A stretch of DNA of 64,000 nucleotides, from contig NZ_CM001555.1 of NCBI RefSeq assembly GCF_000275865.1, forward strand, positions 2,411,101 to 2,475,100. The letters are read 5' to 3'. Source of the stretch: Methanofollis liminatans DSM 4140 (GTDB lineage: Archaea > Halobacteriota > Methanomicrobia > Methanomicrobiales > Methanofollaceae). Shown here one piece after another: positions 60,210-64,000 of the stretch. Positions within the stretch are counted from its first letter, which is position 1, and every line of letters starts with the position of its first letter. A program made the translations under genes and the position numbers. A model generated the notes under the pieces. It had not been told where the DNA came from. It was given only the letters and a program-made list of their open reading frames with translations, and searched no databases.

Positions 60210-61259
60210 TCACTCCACCGTGTAGGTGAAGTAGGTTCCCCAGTTGCCCTTCTCGACAAAGCGCGGACCGAAGCCCCAGGCGGTCTCCTCACCCTCGCCG
60301 CACGGGACCGGGACGACGACGATGATCACCTGCCCGCCCTCGGGCACCAGGACGATCGCGACCAGATCGCCCGGACCGGGCACAAAGCCCTCGCCGTTCG
60401 CATATGCGGCGGCGAGGATCTCCCCGACGCGGCTCTCGTCATAACCCGTATAGGTCTCGTGTTCGGGGTCGTCATCGACGAGGCGCCAGATCGCCCGCTG
60501 GACATCTCCATAGGTGTACGCGCCGTTGCTGCCCTGTTGCCCCACAAAGTTCTGGTTGATGATCCAGTTCACCAGGTCCAGGTTCTCCGGGTGATCGATG
60601 GCGCCGGACGGGATGTCGCCGCAGCTCGAATAAACCGCTGCCAGGTAATCCCGACATTTTTCAATATTAATTCCGGTGTTTACGCACCAGCCCGGATAGA
60701 TGCCGTCAAGGGTCGTTCCCCCCGTCACCGTCACCTCGGGGAGGTACGCGGGGCCGCCCTCATACCCGAACGTCACCTGAATCGTCACCCCGTCGGGGAG
60801 CATCCCTTCCAGACCGTCCAGCCCGCCGGGCTTCTGCACGACGGCGTGGGCGGCAACATACAGCGTACCACGCCCCACATCGTCCAGCGGGATCATAAAA
60901 GTGTCCGAGCCCACGCACGGGTCATAGCACTCCCCGTATTCGAACTGCCCAGGGATCGGGTTGCCGTTCACCGCCGGCGACTTGCCGTTCTTCGCCTCCG
61001 GTTTGCCATTTCCCGTCTGCGGGATCGCGGCAAGAGCGTCGGCGACCGCGAGGTGCGTCTCGGCGAGGCACCACCCGTCCTTCGCGAGGAACTTCACATA
61101 CAGATAGTCGTCATCGTTCCAGACCAGCACGTCCCCCGCATCGGTGTGCTGCCCCGCGACCAGGTCGGTCGCGAACGGATCATCTTCGGTCTGCGCCATC
61201 GCCGGCGCACCGATGCAGAGAAGCCCGAGAACCAGCGCTGCAATAAATATTCGTCTCAT
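60210..61259 (-). CDS. Secreted protein with a thioester-domain-like motif
   Basis: The 349-residue protein has a signal peptide (MRRIFIAALVLGLLCIGAPAMA). Residues about 25-170 form a beta-rich domain (VLVWNDDDYLYVKFLAKDGW, CYDPCVGSDTFMIPL). From about 185 the sequence shows YPGWCVNTG (C192), VNWIINQNF and YTYGDVQRAIWRL (Q254). A cysteine after an aromatic residue plus a Q-x-A-I-W motif is the signature of thioester domains (TQXA), in which Cys and Gln form an internal thioester for covalent attachment to surfaces. Such domains are known from Gram-positive adhesins. TATA-like AAATATATAAATATTTG lies about 80 bases upstream. Confidence 0.75.
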   Translation of the reverse strand: MRRIFIAALVLGLLCIGAPAMAQTEDDPFATDLVAGQHTDAGDVLVWNDDDYLYVKFLAKDGWCLAETHLAVADALAAIPQTGNGKPEAKNGKSPAVNGNPIPGQFEYGECYDPCVGSDTFMIPLDDVGRGTLYVAAHAVVQKPGGLDGLEGMLPDGVTIQVTFGYEGGPAYLPEVTVTGGTTLDGIYPGWCVNTGINIEKCRDYLAAVYSSCGDIPSGAIDHPENLDLVNWIINQNFVGQQGSNGAYTYGDVQRAIWRLVDDDPEHETYTGYDESRVGEILAAAYANGEGFVPGPGDLVAIVLVPEGGQVIIVVVPVPCGEGEETAWGFGPRFVEKGNWGTYFTYTVE

Positions 61260-61333
61260 TCTTCACGCTCCATAGTATTCTGGTGAACGCACGCGCATTA
61301 TTATCCGCATGCACCTCACCATCATTTTAATTC

Positions 61334-61350
61334 AAATATTTATATATTTT
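61334..61350 (-). promoter_or_regulatory. TATA box for the thioester-like secreted protein
   Basis: The minus strand reads AAAATATATAAATATTTGAA here, a strong archaeal TATA element; initiation near 61312 would give a leader of about 50 bases before the ATG at 61259. Confidence 0.55.
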
Positions 61351-61449
61351 CATCGCCGCCAGATCCCGAACGGCCCTGTTTCGAAAATGATGAGAAATGA
61401 TCAGGTCGATCTCCCTGCCGCCGAAGATGCGTCAACCGGCCCGGCGCCC

Positions 61450-63330
61450 TCACCGGTACCTGAAGGCGCCACCGGGGACCAGGAGTTCAAACCGGGCGCC
61501 CTTTCCCGGCGTCCCGGTCTCCCTGATGGCGATGCCGGTGATCGCAAGGATCTCCCTGGAGAGAAACAGCCCGAAACCCGTGTGGACGTAGTACTCCCGC
61601 CTGAAGATCTGCTCTTTCAGGCCGGCCGGCACCCCTGCACCGTCGTCTTCGAACACAAGGACCAGGTCGTTCCCGGACGGTTCCGCAGAGACGCCGATCC
61701 TGGTGACCGCACCCCCGTGCCTGAGGGAGTTCTCCACCAGGTTGTAAAAGACCTTCTGGAGCAGGGGATCGGCGTAGACCTCCAGATCCCCGACGTCCGC
61801 GGCGAGGATCCGCAAGGCTTCGGGCAGACCGGAAGCCGCAACCCTCACGGTCTCTTCGACGTCGAACCAGCGGGGAGCGTTCACCCCGATCTCCTCGTAG
61901 TCGCGGGTGAACAGGATCTGGCGCTCGATGGTGCGGGCCGCATCCATGGACCTGGCGAGCATACGCACGGTATCGGGATCGCGGACGTCGTCGATGAGGA
62001 GGGTCATCGATCCCAGGAGAACCGTCAGCTGGTTCAGGATATCGTGCCTGGTGATGCTTGAGAGCAGGTTCAATTTTTTGTTCACCATCTTCAGGGCCGT
62101 CTCGTCCCGTTTCCGTTCGGTGATGTCGATGGTCGTCCGGACGTAGCCTATCGGCTCGCCTTCGGGATTCGTCTCGCGGGTGCCGCTGCCAAGAACCCAG
62201 AACACTGCTCCGTCAGGACGCAGGAAGCGATACTCCTCCTGGAATTCGCACTTTCCACCGAGAACGTCGCTCCACCGGGCAAGCACCCGGTCCCGATCAT
62301 CGGGGTGAAGGGCTCGCTCCCAGCCTTTGCCCAGGGCCTCCTCAAGGGGGACGCCGGTGATGGCCGACCAGTACGAGTTCACATATACGCAATCGCCAGA
62401 ACGGTCGGTCCTGAAGATCCCTACCGGAGCGATCTCGGCGAGGGTGTGATACCGGCGTTCGCTATCCACGAGCTGCCGGTAGATTTCGGCATCGTTGAAG
62501 GCCAGAGCAACGATATCTGCAAACACCGCCGCAAGAGCGGCATCGTCGCCGGTAAAACCTTTCGGTTTGCCGGCAAAACCCAGCAGCCCGAGGGACGAAC
62601 CCTCGAAGAGGAGCGGGGCGATGAGAATGTTCCCGAGGGCCGAACCGCCGGACGGGAGGACCTGCCCCCACCTGCTGCCGGGAAGATCGTTCTCGATCGC
62701 GGCGCCGTCGCCGGGGTACGACCCTGCCCGAAGGCTCCCGACGAGCGCCGAAAGTGAGGATTCGACGTCGCGGCCGCCCGCACCCGGATCGAGGATCAGC
62801 GCCCCGCCCCCCTCCTCGAAGACCGTGAGAAACCCTGCCCGCGCCCCGACAAGGGCCCTGCAGGAGTCGAAGAGCAGGCGGGCCCTGGCCGAAAAGTTCT
62901 CCCTGGTGGGGAGGGACCAGGAGGTTTCGTGCGGGCGCGGCCGCCGCTCAGGCGCCGCCGCGCCCGAACGCACCGCCCCGAGGACGGCGCCGCCGGCGTC
63001 CCTGAACACTCTGCTGCGCCAGGCGATCCGGCGTAGCGACCCCGAGCCGGTGAGGACGGTCTCCGCCGCACCGGCCTCGGCGTCGCCCCGCTCCAGGGAG
63101 CGCCTGAACGCCAGGCGTGCGTCGGCCCGATCGGGTTCTGGGATGCAGGTCTCGAACCAGTCCCTGCCGATCAGCCGCTCCCTCGGGTAACCGAGAAGAT
63201 CGCACCCCTCCTGGTTGACGAAGCGGACCCGCCCGTCCGCACCGAGGACCAGGAGAGCGAAATCCGCATGATCGATATAGAGGGCCAGATCAGGGCCGGA
63301 CGCTCCGGCCTCACGGTCAGCGTCAGACAT
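61450..63330 (-). CDS. Cytosolic PAS-GAF-PAS histidine kinase
   Basis: About 626 residues from ATG 63330 (MSDADREAGASG), which follows AGGGATCG; ATG 63360 adds ten residues. Domains: PAS at about 15-125 (ALLVLGADGRVRFVNQEG), GAF at about 145-285, PAS at about 290-410 (APVGIFRTDRSGDCVYVNSY, ending TTIDITERK), then the kinase with H429 in SSITRHDILNQLTVL, N box YNLVENSLRHGG, G1 EDDGAGVP and G2 TGFGLFLSREILAITG. No membrane segment is present, so it probably senses an intracellular signal. No response regulator is adjacent. Confidence 0.92.
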   Translation of the reverse strand: MSDADREAGASGPDLALYIDHADFALLVLGADGRVRFVNQEGCDLLGYPRERLIGRDWFETCIPEPDRADARLAFRRSLERGDAEAGAAETVLTGSGSLRRIAWRSRVFRDAGGAVLGAVRSGAAAPERRPRPHETSWSLPTRENFSARARLLFDSCRALVGARAGFLTVFEEGGGALILDPGAGGRDVESSLSALVGSLRAGSYPGDGAAIENDLPGSRWGQVLPSGGSALGNILIAPLLFEGSSLGLLGFAGKPKGFTGDDAALAAVFADIVALAFNDAEIYRQLVDSERRYHTLAEIAPVGIFRTDRSGDCVYVNSYWSAITGVPLEEALGKGWERALHPDDRDRVLARWSDVLGGKCEFQEEYRFLRPDGAVFWVLGSGTRETNPEGEPIGYVRTTIDITERKRDETALKMVNKKLNLLSSITRHDILNQLTVLLGSMTLLIDDVRDPDTVRMLARSMDAARTIERQILFTRDYEEIGVNAPRWFDVEETVRVAASGLPEALRILAADVGDLEVYADPLLQKVFYNLVENSLRHGGAVTRIGVSAEPSGNDLVLVFEDDGAGVPAGLKEQIFRREYYVHTGFGLFLSREILAITGIAIRETGTPGKGARFELLVPGGAFRYR

Positions 63331-63620
63331 CTCGATCCCTAAGACGATCTGCCGCATCATAAAGATCTGCTTCGTGTGCCGACCGACGGCAGAGGGTCGG
63401 GATCCCGGAGAAAAAGGCAGACCGGTCGGCAGAGGTCGCCGGGGCCCGGGCCAGCTTACAATGAGTAAAAAACACCCATGCCGGAAAATAATGCAGTTAA
63501 AGAGATCATATCCAAATCATACCACAAAAAACCAGGATCTGCGCCAGATAAATATTTTTTTATACCAGACCACCACCCTGAGTGGGCGCGCATAAGCGGC
63601 CCGAAAAACGGAGGGGGACC

Positions 63621-64000
63621 ATGAGAAGAATAATTCAAAAATCAGACACTTTATGGATAATGATCGTAACGGGCATTCTGCTTTTCGCCCTGTTCCCGGC
63701 GACCGGCGCCCTCACGGAGAGCCTGCCCATTGATCAGGAAAGGAGCGAATTCGGAGCGTTCGCCGATAACGAGTCTTTGATCGACCTTGAAATAACAAAA
63801 ATCACCTGGCTGCCTGAAAACCCGAAGGCCGGCGACCAGATCGCCTTTGCGGCGGTCGTCAGAAACAACGGACCGGGATCGCTTGCCCCGGCCCGTTTCG
63901 GTGACATCTGGTTTTTCATGCTCCCGGGGATCGAGTTCTCCATCGACGGAACCGACGTTGTGTACGGCGGGGGTTACGCCATATACCGGCGTGACCCGGT
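63621..64000 (+). CDS. Secreted CARDB-domain protein, N-terminal part
   Basis: The gene runs off the window after about 126 codons. ATG 63621 follows GGAGGGGGACC. A signal peptide or anchor is visible (WIMIVTGILLFALFPATGALT), then a CARDB-like beta-sandwich (DLEITKITWLPENPKAGDQI, AFAAVVRNNGPGSL). CARDB modules occur in extracellular adhesins and S-layer-associated proteins of methanogens. The full size and other domains cannot be seen. Confidence 0.8.
   Translation, partial: MRRIIQKSDTLWIMIVTGILLFALFPATGALTESLPIDQERSEFGAFADNESLIDLEITKITWLPENPKAGDQIAFAAVVRNNGPGSLAPARFGDIWFFMLPGIEFSIDGTDVVYGGGYAIYRRDP

Noticed and set aside
60093..61286. 397-codon plus-strand frame
   Set aside because: Antisense to the thioester-like secreted protein, whose signal peptide and motifs are clear; the start lies inside the small basic gene.

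Overview
The window comes from a methanogenic euryarchaeon, most likely of the order Methanomicrobiales. The evidence is an archaeal ribosomal and KEOPS cluster (rps24e, rps27ae, a fused Kae1-Bud32, an XTP pyrophosphatase, rpl40e), an archaeal Thi4, tRNA genes without an encoded CCA, TATA-box promoters, iron-sulfur flavoproteins, PKD and NHL surface proteins, and several histidine kinases with the TRHD(I/L)LNQL phosphoacceptor box common in Methanomicrobia. The genus is inference.

Layout. 1-6353 is core: the end of a DUF359 dephospho-CoA kinase, the ribosomal/KEOPS run, a DUF1917 protein, a QueG-like 4Fe-4S protein, sulfide-dependent Thi4 and HtpX. Adjacent tRNA-Gly(UCC) and tRNA-Val(CAC) genes follow. 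A 50-nt copy of the 3' half of tRNA-Val lies at 36938-36987, so 6566-36937 has the architecture of an island integrated into tRNA-Val. Inside are a 75-repeat CRISPR array (7258-12184), a complete type I-C cas operon on the minus strand (cas3-cas5c-cas8c-cas7-cas4-cas1-cas2), a 2489-residue secreted NHL/PKD/dockerin-like protein, a transposase relic, a small membrane protein, a metallophosphoesterase, a bacterial-type shikimate kinase, and assorted enzymes including a compositionally foreign hydrolase and an Imm5-like protein. No integrase was recognised. One gene-free stretch (30317-30859) holds two mirror-image clusters of TTGCAC/GTGCAA sites around an AT-rich core.

From 37070 to 45143 there are small enzymes: a transglutaminase-like protein, a cysteine desulfurase-like/small protein/methyltransferase operon, a J-domain protein, two cupins plus a cupin relic, a flavodoxin, a secreted protein, a membrane protein and a GNAT acetyltransferase. 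From 45151 to 53667, on the minus strand, lies a chemosensory operon: twin-CheW protein, Cache-type MCP, CheA-REC hybrid, REC-histidine kinase hybrid, and a membrane PAS kinase whose phosphoacceptor His is replaced by Ile. It has no CheB, CheR, CheY or archaellum genes. Downstream are secreted sensor-like lipoproteins (SBP-SBP-Cache and Cache-Cache), a polytopic GT-C-like membrane protein, a secreted protein with a thioester-domain-like motif, a PAS-GAF-PAS histidine kinase and a truncated CARDB protein.

Together the window joins a conserved translation locus, an island-borne adaptive immune system with a long spacer record, and a sensory region that appears to read extracellular ligands through CheA/histidine-kinase phosphorelays with unknown outputs. 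Several starts look non-canonical (CTG for rdgB; ATC or GTG for cas5c).
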